Assembly: GCF_004323635.1 (NCBI RefSeq)
Contig: NZ_CP036515.1
Location: 4,581,779-4,645,778, forward strand
Length of the DNA stretch: 64,000 nucleotides
Source: Lichenihabitans psoromatis
GTDB taxonomy: Bacteria > Pseudomonadota > Alphaproteobacteria > Rhizobiales > Beijerinckiaceae
Direction of reading: 5' to 3'
Made by a program: the position numbers and the translations under genes. Of this stretch, positions 27,925 to 38,959 are shown one piece after another. How positions within the stretch are numbered: position 1 is the stretch's first letter; the number at the start of each line of letters is the position of its first letter. Below the pieces are notes generated by a model. That model was given only the letters and a program-made list of their open reading frames with translations. It made no database searches and had not been told where the DNA came from.

Positions 27925-28464
27925 TTACGGAAGCGCCTCGAATCCTTCCTTGAAGCCGGCGAGCGTGAGCGGAATGCCGACACCCTCCTCCGGAGTCTGA
28001 AAGATGATGAATGTCGCGGTTGTGCCGGTCCGCAATTGGTCGATCAGTTTATCTTCCATGGTGACCTCCGCGATACAGCCGGTCGGCAGGCAACGCACGA
28101 ATCCAGCACGCCCGATATCGACTTGGTCGACCTTGAGGCCCAGACCGGACGGCAGCAGGACGCCGAGCGGCGCCACCACGCGAAGCAGGCGGCTTTTTCC
28201 GTCGGCCGTCTTCAACACGATGACGACGATGCTGATATTCGGGCGATCCTCGGCCGCAACGCTCTGAATCAGCGCGCATTGCTCCTTGGCGGCGCCAGGG
28301 GGCGTCTCGCAGCGGGTTTCCCAGTCACCATGTTTGGCTTTGACGACGCCTTGGGCTGAGGCCGGGGTCAGGGCTCCAAAAGCGCTGAACACCAGCGCGA
28401 CGGCCGCCAACCACACCACCCGGCGCCGTGAGGCCGGAACCGAGCCTTGAGTACCATCGACCAT
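27925..28464 (-). CDS. Invasion-associated locus B (IalB) family protein
   Basis: A secreted protein of about 179 residues. A signal peptide (VVWLAAVALVFSAFGALTPASAQ) leads into the IalB domain with HGDWETRCE, a paired cysteine (KEQCALIQ), VVAPLGVLLPSGLGL and the disulphide pair RCLPTGC. Function is unknown; the family was named from Bartonella, but it is widespread in free-living alphaproteobacteria and often duplicated. ATG at 28464 has GGAAG upstream; ATG at 28479 is an alternative, and the open frame reaches 28611 without signal-peptide logic. Confidence 0.85.
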   Translation of the reverse strand: MVDGTQGSVPASRRRVVWLAAVALVFSAFGALTPASAQGVVKAKHGDWETRCETPPGAAKEQCALIQSVAAEDRPNISIVVIVLKTADGKSRLLRVVAPLGVLLPSGLGLKVDQVDIGRAGFVRCLPTGCIAEVTMEDKLIDQLRTGTTATFIIFQTPEEGVGIPLTLAGFKEGFEALP

Positions 28465-28776
28465 TGCGCTTCCCGTCATCCGAATCGCGGATCGCGACGA
28501 TCCGCACCGGCGATCCGTTGCGCCACGATCCACGACGATGCCGATTGGCGTAGCAAATGACCGGGGGCTGTCAAGCGCAACTGGCTTTAAGCCGTCACCC
28601 TGCAGAGCCACAAAGGGAAAAGCCGACCTTTTCTTGACCGGCGAGCGCCGTAATGACGCACGAATGTGTTCCGACTAACATTGCGCTTGGTTCAGCTTTA
28701 TGTTTTTGACAACATTCACGACCGACGCGGCGAACCGACGATCATCATCGACGGATTCGACGAACGACGCGGCGGC
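28465..28776. other. Intergenic region between ialB-like gene and coxB
   Basis: About 310 bases between divergent genes. It must hold promoters for both, but I see no convincing -35/-10 pair, no FnrL/FixK-type palindrome and no EcfG or CtrA box. A short inverted repeat (CGGATCGCGACGATCCG) lies near 28490. The coxB frame is open upstream to 28666. Confidence 0.4.
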
Positions 28777-31384
<2,608 letters not shown>

Positions 31385-31415
31385 GCAGGAGGCGTTAGAA
31401 CCGTCTCGCGCGGCT

Positions 31416-31438
31416 GGGCGGGTCCGTCGGATCCGCCC
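31416..31438 (+). terminator. Hairpin between ctaD and ctaB (possible attenuator)
   Basis: A 10-bp stem GGGCGGGTCC/GGATCCGCCC with one G-U pair and a GTC loop lies 31 bases after the ctaD stop. It is followed by pyrimidine-rich CGCACTTCTTCTT rather than a T run. It may reduce read-through so that assembly factors are made in lower amounts than the core subunits. Confidence 0.4.
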
Positions 31439-31467
31439 CGCACTTCTTCTTGGAACTTGGGTTATTC

Positions 31468-32415
31468 ATGAGCTTGGTCAGTGAAGTCACCCCTCTCGAC
31501 AGGGACGCCTATGCGGGCGCGTCGACGGCCACGCCATCGGATTATCTCGAACTGCTGAAGCCCCGCGTCATGTCGCTGGTGGTCTTCACGGCGCTCTGCG
31601 GCATGGCGGTCGCGCCAGGAAGCATCAACCCGGTCACGGGGCTCGCGTCGTTGCTGGCCATCGCGGTCGGCGCAGGTGCGTCTGGCGCGCTCAACATGGC
31701 CTATGATTCAGATATCGATGCCATCATGACGCGCACCAAGACGCGTCCGATTCCACAGGGCCGCGTTTCGAAGCAGGAGGCCAATGCGTTCGGCCTCACG
31801 CTGTCGCTCTTCTCCGTGATGCTGCTTGCCATCTCGGCCAACTACCTGTCGGCAGCCTTGTTGGCCGGCACGATCGTGTTCTACGCCGTGATCTATACGA
31901 TGTGGCTGAAGCGCTGGACGCCGCAGAATATCGTGATCGGCGGCGCGGCTGGTGCCTTCCCGCCGATGATCGGTTATGCGGTCGTGACCGGCAACGTGAC
32001 GATCGCGAGCGTGTTGCTGTTCGCCATCATCTTCATTTGGACGCCGCCGCATTTTTGGGCTCTCGCCCTGCTGCGGTCGGACGATTACGCCCGAGCCGGC
32101 ATTCCGATGATGCCGAACGTGAAGGGGCCCGATCGCACGCGGCTCGAAATCCTGCTTTACACGCTGGTCCTGGCGCCGGTCGCGGTTTTGCCCTGGGCGA
32201 TCGGCATCGGCGGAACCGTCTACGGCGTCGCCGCCATCGTGACGGGCGCTCTGATGGTCCATTTCGCCGTGCAAGTGTATCGCAAACGCGAGGGCGAAGC
32301 CGCCGACAAAGCCGCCAAACACCTGTTTGGCTTCTCGATCCTCTATCTCTTCGTGCTGTTCGCTATTCTTCTGGCCGAACACTCGCTCGGCCTTTTGAGC
32401 CACCTCGGATGGTAG
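31468..32415 (+). CDS. ctaB: Protohaem IX farnesyltransferase (haem O synthase)
   Basis: Makes haem O from haem B for the oxidase. A 315-residue UbiA-family prenyltransferase with about nine membrane segments. The first Asp-rich motif is in [19 protein letters not shown] near residue 80, and the second is the [18 protein letters not shown] region near 205. ATG at 31468 is preferred; an in-frame ATG at 31450 would add six residues. It overlaps coxF by 7 bases. Confidence 0.95.
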   Translation: MSLVSEVTPLDRDAYAGASTATPSDYLELLKPRVMSLVVFTALCGMAVAPGSINPVTGLASLLAIAVGAGASGALNMAYDSDIDAIMTRTKTRPIPQGRVSKQEANAFGLTLSLFSVMLLAISANYLSAALLAGTIVFYAVIYTMWLKRWTPQNIVIGGAAGAFPPMIGYAVVTGNVTIASVLLFAIIFIWTPPHFWALALLRSDDYARAGIPMMPNVKGPDRTRLEILLYTLVLAPVAVLPWAIGIGGTVYGVAAIVTGALMVHFAVQVYRKREGEAADKAAKHLFGFSILYLFVLFAILLAEHSLGLLSHLGW

Positions 32416-32612
32416 TCGACACCAACAAGCCACAGGCGCCTCAACAGCCTGCGCCATCCCCCCTGACCGGGATCGTGCTGACGCCGGCGCAACTGAAAAG
32501 CCGCCGGCAGCGCAATCTGGCGATCGGGCTGCTGGTCGGTTTCATCGTGCTGCTCTTCTACGTCATCACCATCGCGAAACTCGGCCCCGGCGTTCTCGAC
32601 AGGCCGCTTTGA
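32409..32612 (+). CDS. coxF: CoxF-like small cytochrome oxidase assembly protein
   Basis: A 67-residue protein with a hydrophilic Pro/Gln-rich N-terminus and a single membrane helix ([20 protein letters not shown]), preceded by LKSRRQRN. The pattern [21 protein letters not shown] is typical of the CoxF proteins encoded between ctaB and ctaG in alphaproteobacteria. Its role in oxidase assembly is poorly defined. The ATG at 32409 overlaps the ctaB stop by 7 bases, and ctaG begins 9 bases after its stop. Confidence 0.85.
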   Translation: MVVDTNKPQAPQQPAPSPLTGIVLTPAQLKSRRQRNLAIGLLVGFIVLLFYVITIAKLGPGVLDRPL

Positions 32613-32621
32613 GGTAATTCG

Positions 32622-33221
32622 TTGTCAGACGACCAAGCCGAACGCTCTTACCGCCGTCGCCGGACACTGATCGCCTCGAGCGTCGTTGCCGGTGTGGCGC
32701 TCGCGCTCGGCATGTCGTTTGCGGCCGTGCCGCTGTATCGCATGTTCTGCCAAGCCACCGGTTACGCCGGGACGACGCAGGTCGCCACCGGCGCGTCGGC
32801 CAACACAGGCAAGCGAACGCTGACGGTTCGGTTCGACGCCAATGTCGCGCCCGGGCTGAACTGGAGCTTTGAGCCCGAAACACCCTCGATCAGCCTGAAG
32901 ACCGGCACCACCGCAACGGTCTATTTTCACGTCAAGAACAAGACCGACAAGCCGACCGTCGCCAATGCGCGTTACAACGTTTCGCCCGACGTGGTCGGTC
33001 CCTACTTCGATAAGATCGCGTGTTTCTGCTTCACCGAGCAGACACTTGCGCCGCATGAAGAGCTCGACATGCCGGTCGTGTTCTTCCTCAATCCCGAACT
33101 CGAGGGCGACGAGACCATGGCGGGGGTCGATACCGTCACGTTGTCCTACACGTTCTTTGCGCCGAAAGTGTCTCTCGGTGCCGCGACACCCACGGACGGA
33201 ACACCGCGACCGAAACTATGA
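32622..33221 (+). CDS. ctaG: Cytochrome c oxidase assembly protein CtaG/Cox11
   Basis: Copper chaperone that delivers CuB to subunit I. 199 residues with one N-terminal membrane helix (about 20-40), the YRMFCQATGY motif and the copper-binding CFCFTEQ near residue 130. The start is TTG at 32622, with GAGGT upstream. Normal family length. Confidence 0.95.
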   Translation: MSDDQAERSYRRRRTLIASSVVAGVALALGMSFAAVPLYRMFCQATGYAGTTQVATGASANTGKRTLTVRFDANVAPGLNWSFEPETPSISLKTGTTATVYFHVKNKTDKPTVANARYNVSPDVVGPYFDKIACFCFTEQTLAPHEELDMPVVFFLNPELEGDETMAGVDTVTLSYTFFAPKVSLGAATPTDGTPRPKL

Positions 33222-33263
33222 CCAGCACGACCTTGACCGTGCAGCTGAACCGATACAATGACG

Positions 33264-33383
33264 TGATGCCCGACGACGCGTTGCCCAACCGGGCCATGCC
33301 AGACGGAGCAAAGCAAAGGATCGCGTCGCCGGCCGCATCTTGAGGCCGATAAGACGAGACGAATAATGTGGTGTCGGGCATCA
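33264..33383. repeat. Long-range inverted repeat before ctaE
   Basis: TGATGCCCGAC at 33264-33274 is exactly complementary to GTCGGGCATCA at 33373-33383, with a loop of about 98 bases. It lies in the 220-base gap between ctaG and the subunit III gene and could fold in the mRNA leader. No function is evident. Confidence 0.5.
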
Positions 33384-33441
33384 TGGGCGTGAACGTCTTC
33401 GATGCTTGATGATCGTGACGCACGCGAAGGGGAAACGAGAC

Positions 33442-34311
33442 ATGGCCGACGCCCATGCCAAACCGAATCACGACTACCATCTCGTTAACCCGAGCCCATG
33501 GCCGCTGATCGGCTCCGCCAGCGTGTTCGTCACCGCCATCGGCGCGATCCTCTGGATGAAGCACATCCCGTTCGGGTCGGCGCAGATGGGTCCCTACATC
33601 TTCGCGGCCGGGATGCTCGGCGTCCTCTACACCATGATGTCGTGGTGGATGGACGTGATCCACGAAGCGAATGTCGATCATGCCCATACGCGCGTGGTGC
33701 AGATCAGCCATCGCTACGGCATGCTGCTGTTCATCGCTTCCGAGGTCATGTTCTTCGTCGCGTGGTTCTGGGCTTATTTCGACGTCAGCCTCTATCCGAG
33801 CGAAGCCATCGAATATACCCGCACGGCTTTTACGGGCGGCCATTGGCCTCCGAAGGGCATCGAGCCATTCGACCCGTGGCACCTGCCTTTGTTCAACACG
33901 CTGATCCTGCTGACGTCAGGAACGACCGTGACGTGGGCGCATCACGCCCTCCTGCACAATGATCGTCGCTCGCTCAAGATCGGCCTCATCATCACGGTGC
34001 TGCTCGGTGCGCTCTTCACCTGCGTCCAGGCCTATGAATATTCGCACGCGGACTTCGGGTTCTCGGGCAATATCTTCGGTGCGACCTTCTTCATGGCGAC
34101 CGGCTTCCATGGCGTGCATGTCGTCATCGGCACCATCTTCCTCCTGGTCTGCCTGATCCGCGCCTATGCGGGGCAGTTCACCCCGCGCCAGCATCTCGGC
34201 TTCGAGTTCGCGGCCTGGTATTGGCACTTCGTGGACGTGGTTTGGCTCTTCCTCTTCGCCAGCATCTATGTCTTCGGATCGTGGGGCGCGGCGGTCGAAG
34301 CGGCCCGCTGA
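33442..34311 (+). CDS. ctaE: Cytochrome c oxidase subunit III
   Basis: Third core subunit of aa3 oxidase, 289 residues with seven membrane helices. Conserved segments include YHLVNPSPWPLIGS at the N-terminus, FIASEVMFFVAWFWAYFD, AHHALLHNDR and GFHGVHVVIGT with FAAWYWHFVDVVWLFLF at the C-terminus. ATG at 33442 follows GAAGGGGAAACGAG; the frame is open to 33406. Confidence 0.96.
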   Translation: MADAHAKPNHDYHLVNPSPWPLIGSASVFVTAIGAILWMKHIPFGSAQMGPYIFAAGMLGVLYTMMSWWMDVIHEANVDHAHTRVVQISHRYGMLLFIASEVMFFVAWFWAYFDVSLYPSEAIEYTRTAFTGGHWPPKGIEPFDPWHLPLFNTLILLTSGTTVTWAHHALLHNDRRSLKIGLIITVLLGALFTCVQAYEYSHADFGFSGNIFGATFFMATGFHGVHVVIGTIFLLVCLIRAYAGQFTPRQHLGFEFAAWYWHFVDVVWLFLFASIYVFGSWGAAVEAAR

Positions 34312-34388
34312 CGCAGCAGGCGCTCGGAGCAAGTCTCGCGCGCCATCCCTTTCCTTGATCCAGCCTTCGGGTCACGCCTCGAGGCATC

Positions 34389-34769
34389 ATGTCCACAGAC
34401 CGCGACAACACCGCCTCCACCTCCGCTGTCTCGGTCGGGCTCCGCGGCCGTTGCCCGCGCTGTGGCAAGGGTCCATTGTTCAAAGGCTTCCTTGATCTTG
34501 CGCCATCCTGCACGGTCTGCGGGCTCGATTACGGCTTCGCCGATGCAGGCGACGGCCCAGCGGTCTTCGTCACCATGATCGCGGGCACGATCGTGGTTGG
34601 TCTAGCGCTGTGGACCGAGGTGACCTACGAGCCGCCCTTCTGGGTCCATCTCGCCATCTTCCTGCCGCTGACGCTGGTGCTCTGCCTTGGGACTTTGCGC
34701 CCGATCAAGGGGCTCCTGATCGCCCTGCAGTATCGCAACAAAGCCGAACAGGGGCGGTTCGACTCGTGA
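34389..34769 (+). CDS. DUF983 membrane protein with zinc-ribbon-like N-terminus
   Basis: 126 residues. The N-terminus has CPRCGKGPLF and CTVCGLDYGFADAGDGPA, four cysteines in a zinc-ribbon spacing, followed by two membrane helices. Function is unknown. The gene is regularly found between ctaE and surf1 in alphaproteobacterial oxidase clusters, which suggests a link to oxidase biogenesis. Its stop overlaps the surf1 start by 4 bases. Confidence 0.88.
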   Translation: MSTDRDNTASTSAVSVGLRGRCPRCGKGPLFKGFLDLAPSCTVCGLDYGFADAGDGPAVFVTMIAGTIVVGLALWTEVTYEPPFWVHLAIFLPLTLVLCLGTLRPIKGLLIALQYRNKAEQGRFDS

Positions 34770-35545
34770 CCGTGACGATGGGTGACAGCCGGGTCCGCCG
34801 AAGGCCAAGCCTGCTCTGGCCGACCCTATCGACCCTGATCGCGCTAGCGATCCTGATCGCGCTCGGAGTCTGGCAATTGGAGCGGCTGGCCTGGAAGAAT
34901 GGCCTCGTCGCCATGATCGCGGCGCGGACGACCGCTCCTCCCGCTCCCCTCCCGCCCGAAGCGGACTGGATGCGACTGTCGCCCGACGCCTATGCCTATC
35001 GCCATGTGACGGTCGAGGGCAGGTTCGAGCATGACAAGGAAGCCCATGTGTTTCGGCCCCTGTCGGACCCGCGCGGGCGCTACAGTGGGCTCGGTGATCT
35101 TGTGTTGACGCCGCTTCGCCTTGCATCCGGCGCGGTCGTGATCGTCAATCGTGGTTTCGTGCCGGACAACAAGGTCGATCCGTCGACCCGTCTGCTGGGT
35201 CAGATCGAAGGCCCGGTGACGGTGACCGGCCTGATGCGCGAGCCCGAATCCCGCAACGCCTTCACGCCCGCCGACGACCCGGCCCACAGCCTCTGGTTCA
35301 CACGCGACCCGGGTTCGATCGCGCAGGCGTTCGGCCTCGATCGCGTCGCCCCGTTCACAATCGATCAGGATGCTTCGGCCATTCCCGGCGGTCTTCCCCA
35401 GGGTGGCGAAACGGTCTTGTCGCTGCCCAACGACCATCTGTCCTATGCTTTAACTTGGTTTGGCTTGGCGTTCGGGCTGCTCCTGGTCTATGCGGTCTTT
35501 GTCTGGCGTGCGCTGTTCAGCGCACCGGTCGAGCCGGCCGTTTGA
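34766..35545 (+). CDS. surf1: SURF1 family oxidase biogenesis protein
   Basis: A 259-residue inner-membrane protein needed for haem a insertion or early assembly of aa3 oxidase. It has an N-terminal helix ending in the conserved GVWQLERLAWK, a central periplasmic domain (FEHDKEAHVFRP, VIVNRGFVP) and a C-terminal helix (YALTWFGLAFGLLLVYAVF). GTG at 34766, overlapping the DUF983 stop, is used; GTG at 34772 or ATG at 34778 would shorten it by 2 or 4 residues. Confidence 0.92.
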   Translation: MTVTMGDSRVRRRPSLLWPTLSTLIALAILIALGVWQLERLAWKNGLVAMIAARTTAPPAPLPPEADWMRLSPDAYAYRHVTVEGRFEHDKEAHVFRPLSDPRGRYSGLGDLVLTPLRLASGAVVIVNRGFVPDNKVDPSTRLLGQIEGPVTVTGLMREPESRNAFTPADDPAHSLWFTRDPGSIAQAFGLDRVAPFTIDQDASAIPGGLPQGGETVLSLPNDHLSYALTWFGLAFGLLLVYAVFVWRALFSAPVEPAV

Positions 35546-35647
35546 GTCCGGCGAATGGAATGGCATGCCGGGGCGATCCATGAAACGATGGACAGTTCCG
35601 TTGAACCCTCATCACACGGCGCGGCAATCGCGCGGGAGTGACCTTTA

Positions 35648-37063
35648 GTGAACTATGTGTCGACCCGAGGCGAAACAACGAGCGTCTCGTTTACCGAGGC
35701 CCTGCTGGCGGGCTTGGCGCGAGACGGCGGGCTTTACGTTCCGGAGACCGTCCCGGTCCTCACGCCGTCCACCATCGCGAGCTTTGCGGGCCGACCCTTT
35801 GTCGAGGTGATCGAGACGGTGATTTCGCCCTTCGCCACGGATGCATTCGATCCCGCCGATCTGCGCCGCATGATCGAGACCGCCTACGCGACCTTCCGGC
35901 ACCCGGCCGTCACGCCCCTCGTACAACTCGACACCAACCTCTTCGTGCTCGAACTCTTTCACGGCCGCACGCTGGCGTTCAAGGATGTGGCCATGCAATT
36001 GCTGGGTCGCATGATGGACGCGACCCTGAAGCGGAGCGGACGCCGCGCCACCATCGTGGGCGCGACCTCGGGCGATACGGGCGCAGCCGCGATCGACGCC
36101 TTTCGCGGGCTCGATCAGGTCGATGTGTTCATTCTCTATCCCCATGGCCGCGTATCCGACGTGCAGCGGCGACAGATGACCACGATCGATGACGGCAATG
36201 TCCACACGATCGCGATCGAGGGGACGTTCGACGATTGCCAGGCCATCGTGAAGGGCCTGTTCAACCATCATACGTTCCGAGACCGCGTCGGCTTATCCGG
36301 CGTCAATTCGATCAACTGGGCCCGGATCGTCGCGCAGATCGGCTATTATTTCGTGGCCGGCGCCGTCCTCGGGTCGCCGCATCGCGCCTTGTCCTATGTG
36401 GTGCCGACCGGAAACTTCGGTGACATCCTGGCCGGTCATTACGCCAAAGCGATGGGCCTACCGATCGACCGGTTGGTGATCGCCACCAATGAGAACGACA
36501 TTCTGGACCGCTGCCTCAAGACCGGAACCTATGGGATCCAGGGTGTGCGGCCGACCCAATCCCCCTCAATGGATATCCAGATCTCATCGAATTTCGAACG
36601 GCTTCTCTTCGGTGCCTATGGGCGCGACAGCACGGCCTTGCGCGAGCTGATGGCCAATCTGGCCCAGGCCGGGCAATTCACCATCGCGCCCGAACCGCTG
36701 GCGCGGATCAGGGAGGATTTCGATTCAGAGCGGGTCGATGAGGCTGGAACCCAGGCCGAAATGGTCCGCACGTTCAAGGAGACGGGTCACATCTTGGATC
36801 CCCATACCGCGATCGGCGTCGCAGCCGCCCGCACCACGTTGGCTCGCGATCCCAAAACGCCGGTCGTGGCGCTCGGGACCGCCCATCCAGCGAAATTCCC
36901 CGATGCGGTGGCGCGCGCCACCGGCAAGCATCCGGCTCTGCCGGAGCATCTCGCCAACCTGATGAGCCAGCGGGAGCGGATCAATCGCCTGCCGAACGAC
37001 ATCGCGGCCGTTGAGTCCTTCGTGACCGACCGCGCCCGCATCCTCGCGGATGCCTCCGCATGA
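35648..37063 (+). CDS. thrC: Threonine synthase
   Basis: PLP-dependent conversion of O-phosphohomoserine to threonine. 471 residues, class of ThrC with the N-terminal YVSTRG segment. The PLP lysine is in LAFKDVAMQ near residue 112, followed by the phosphate-binding SGDTGAAAI and GNFGDILAGHYAK. The start is GTG at 35648 with GGGAG upstream. It follows the oxidase cluster, a placement frequent in Hyphomicrobiales, and overlaps the M16 peptidase gene by 4 bases. Confidence 0.96.
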   Translation: MNYVSTRGETTSVSFTEALLAGLARDGGLYVPETVPVLTPSTIASFAGRPFVEVIETVISPFATDAFDPADLRRMIETAYATFRHPAVTPLVQLDTNLFVLELFHGRTLAFKDVAMQLLGRMMDATLKRSGRRATIVGATSGDTGAAAIDAFRGLDQVDVFILYPHGRVSDVQRRQMTTIDDGNVHTIAIEGTFDDCQAIVKGLFNHHTFRDRVGLSGVNSINWARIVAQIGYYFVAGAVLGSPHRALSYVVPTGNFGDILAGHYAKAMGLPIDRLVIATNENDILDRCLKTGTYGIQGVRPTQSPSMDIQISSNFERLLFGAYGRDSTALRELMANLAQAGQFTIAPEPLARIREDFDSERVDEAGTQAEMVRTFKETGHILDPHTAIGVAAARTTLARDPKTPVVALGTAHPAKFPDAVARATGKHPALPEHLANLMSQRERINRLPNDIAAVESFVTDRARILADASA

Positions 37064-38328
37064 GCGTCGATCTCACGACCCTGCCAAACGGGCTCCGCAT
37101 TCTGACCGACTCGATGCCTAACCTCGAGACCACCTCGCTCGGCATATGGGTTGGGGTCGGATCGCGCCATGAGACGCGAGCCGAACATGGCCTGTCGCAT
37201 TTCCTCGAACATATGGCCTTCAAGGGCACGCGGCGGCGGTCGGCCCGACGCATCGCCGAGGAAATCGAATCCGCCGGCGGCGACCTGAACGCCGCAACCT
37301 CGACCGAGCAGACCACCTACTATGCCCGCGTGCTCGCGGCCGATACGGGACTGGCGCTCGACATCCTCGCAGATATTCTAACCGAGAGCGTGTTCGACCC
37401 GATCGAGCTTGAGCGCGAAAAAGACGTCGTGCTGCAGGAGATCGGCGCCGTCGACGACACGCCGGACGACCTCGTCTTCGAGGTCTTCACCGCCACGGCC
37501 TTCCCGGACCAGCCGATCGGCCGCGCCATTCTCGGCACACCCGACGGCGTCAGCAGCTTCGACCGTGACGCGATCGCGCGCTACCTCGCGGCCCATTACA
37601 ACCCATCCGCCATGATCGTCGGCGCCGCCGGGGCGCTGGAGCATGACCGCATCGTCGAGGACGCCGAAAAGCGGTTCGGCGGCATGGCGGCGCAGGCGGC
37701 CTTACCCGCTGTTCCGGCCGTCTACAAGGGTGGTGAGCAGCGTATTCGGCGCAAGATCGAGCAAGCCCATCTGGTGATCGGGTGGGAGGGGCCGTCATTC
37801 AACGACCCCACCCATTACGCCGCTCATGTCTTCTCGCATGCGGCAGGGGGCGGCATGTCCTCGAGGCTGTTTCAGGACGTGCGGGAAAACCGCGGGCTTG
37901 CCTATTCGATCTACACGTTCGACTGGGCCTATGCGGATACCGGACTGTTCGGTTTTTATGCCGCGACGGCGCCGAAACACATGGGCGAATTGCTTCCCGT
38001 GTCGCTGGATTGCCTCGCCGGCGCGACCGCGACCCTGACCGAGGAAGAGGTCGAGCGCGCGAAAGCTCAGCTCAAGGTATCGGTGCTCGTGGCCCTCGAA
38101 TCCTCCGGCGCGCGCGCCGAGCAGATCGCTCGCCAACATCTCGCCTTCGGCCGCATCATCGATCGGCACGAGGTCATCGCCAAGATCGACGCGATCGGCG
38201 TCGAGGATGCACGCCGGGCTGGATTGAAGATGCTGCAAAGCGCGCCGACCGTGGTATCGGTGGGCCCCACCAAGGGGTTGCTGACCCCCGACCAAGTGAT
38301 GGCACGGCTCGGATCGACGCGAGGCTAG
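37060..38328 (+). CDS. M16 family zinc metallopeptidase (mitochondrial-processing-peptidase-like)
   Basis: 422 residues in two M16 halves. The inverted zinc motif HFLEH is near residue 49, and the further ligand Glu sits in the LEREKDVVLQEI helix near 128. The second half contains RENRGLAYSIYTF, the substrate-binding element of active M16 subunits. Bacterial members degrade or process peptides; the substrate is unknown. It is translationally coupled to thrC, as in many rhizobia. Confidence 0.93.
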   Translation: MSVDLTTLPNGLRILTDSMPNLETTSLGIWVGVGSRHETRAEHGLSHFLEHMAFKGTRRRSARRIAEEIESAGGDLNAATSTEQTTYYARVLAADTGLALDILADILTESVFDPIELEREKDVVLQEIGAVDDTPDDLVFEVFTATAFPDQPIGRAILGTPDGVSSFDRDAIARYLAAHYNPSAMIVGAAGALEHDRIVEDAEKRFGGMAAQAALPAVPAVYKGGEQRIRRKIEQAHLVIGWEGPSFNDPTHYAAHVFSHAAGGGMSSRLFQDVRENRGLAYSIYTFDWAYADTGLFGFYAATAPKHMGELLPVSLDCLAGATATLTEEEVERAKAQLKVSVLVALESSGARAEQIARQHLAFGRIIDRHEVIAKIDAIGVEDARRAGLKMLQSAPTVVSVGPTKGLLTPDQVMARLGSTRG

Positions 38329-38329
38329 A

Positions 38330-38935
38330 ATGGCGCTGTTCCGTATCGGCTCCCCCAACGAGGCCTCGACCTTTCTCAGAGGTGACCGGGTTTTTCTGCG
38401 CCCGGCCGAGATGCGCGATTACGAGCAATGGTCGACGCTGCGGGATCGCAGCCGGACGTTTCTGACGCCTTGGGAGCCGATCTGGCCGGCCGACGACCTG
38501 ACCCGCGCGTCGTTCCGTCGCCGCATTCGCGCCCATGCGGAAGAGATCGAGGCCGACGATGCCTATCCGTTCCTGATCTTCCGCGAAGACGAGACGCTGA
38601 TCGGCGGCCTCACGATCGGCCAGGTGACGCGCGGCGTGTCGCAAACCGCGACGCTTGGCTATTGGATGGGGCAGCCTTACGCGGGTCACGGCTATATGAG
38701 CCGGGCTGTGCGCGCGGCCGCGCATTTCACCTTTGGGACGCTACGGCTGCATCGGTTCGAAGCCGCCTGCCTCGCCCATAACAATGCGTCCATCCGCGTG
38801 TTGGAGCGGGTCGGGTTTCAGCGCGAGGGATTTGCACGATCCTACCTCCGCATTAACGGGCGCTGGCAGGATCATATCCTCTTTGCCCTGCTGGAAAGCG
38901 ACCCGATCGCCGGGCCGAACCACCGGCCGGAATGA
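38330..38935 (+). CDS. GNAT acetyltransferase, RimJ/RimL-like
   Basis: A 201-residue N-acetyltransferase. The acetyl-CoA loop is in LGYWMGQPYAGHGYMSRAV, and the C-terminal NNASIRVLERVGFQREGFAR segment is typical of the RimJ group that acetylates the N-terminus of a ribosomal protein; other substrates are possible. It starts 2 bases after the M16 peptidase stop and so probably shares its transcript. Confidence 0.88.
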   Translation: MALFRIGSPNEASTFLRGDRVFLRPAEMRDYEQWSTLRDRSRTFLTPWEPIWPADDLTRASFRRRIRAHAEEIEADDAYPFLIFREDETLIGGLTIGQVTRGVSQTATLGYWMGQPYAGHGYMSRAVRAAAHFTFGTLRLHRFEAACLAHNNASIRVLERVGFQREGFARSYLRINGRWQDHILFALLESDPIAGPNHRPE

Positions 38936-38959
38936 CCCCGACCCCATGAGGAGCCTTCC

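Noticed and set aside
33218..33343. 41-codon frame starting in ATGA overlap with the ctaG stop
   Set aside because: The overlap is suggestive, but the peptide has no hydrophobic segment or motif and lies within the inverted-repeat region.
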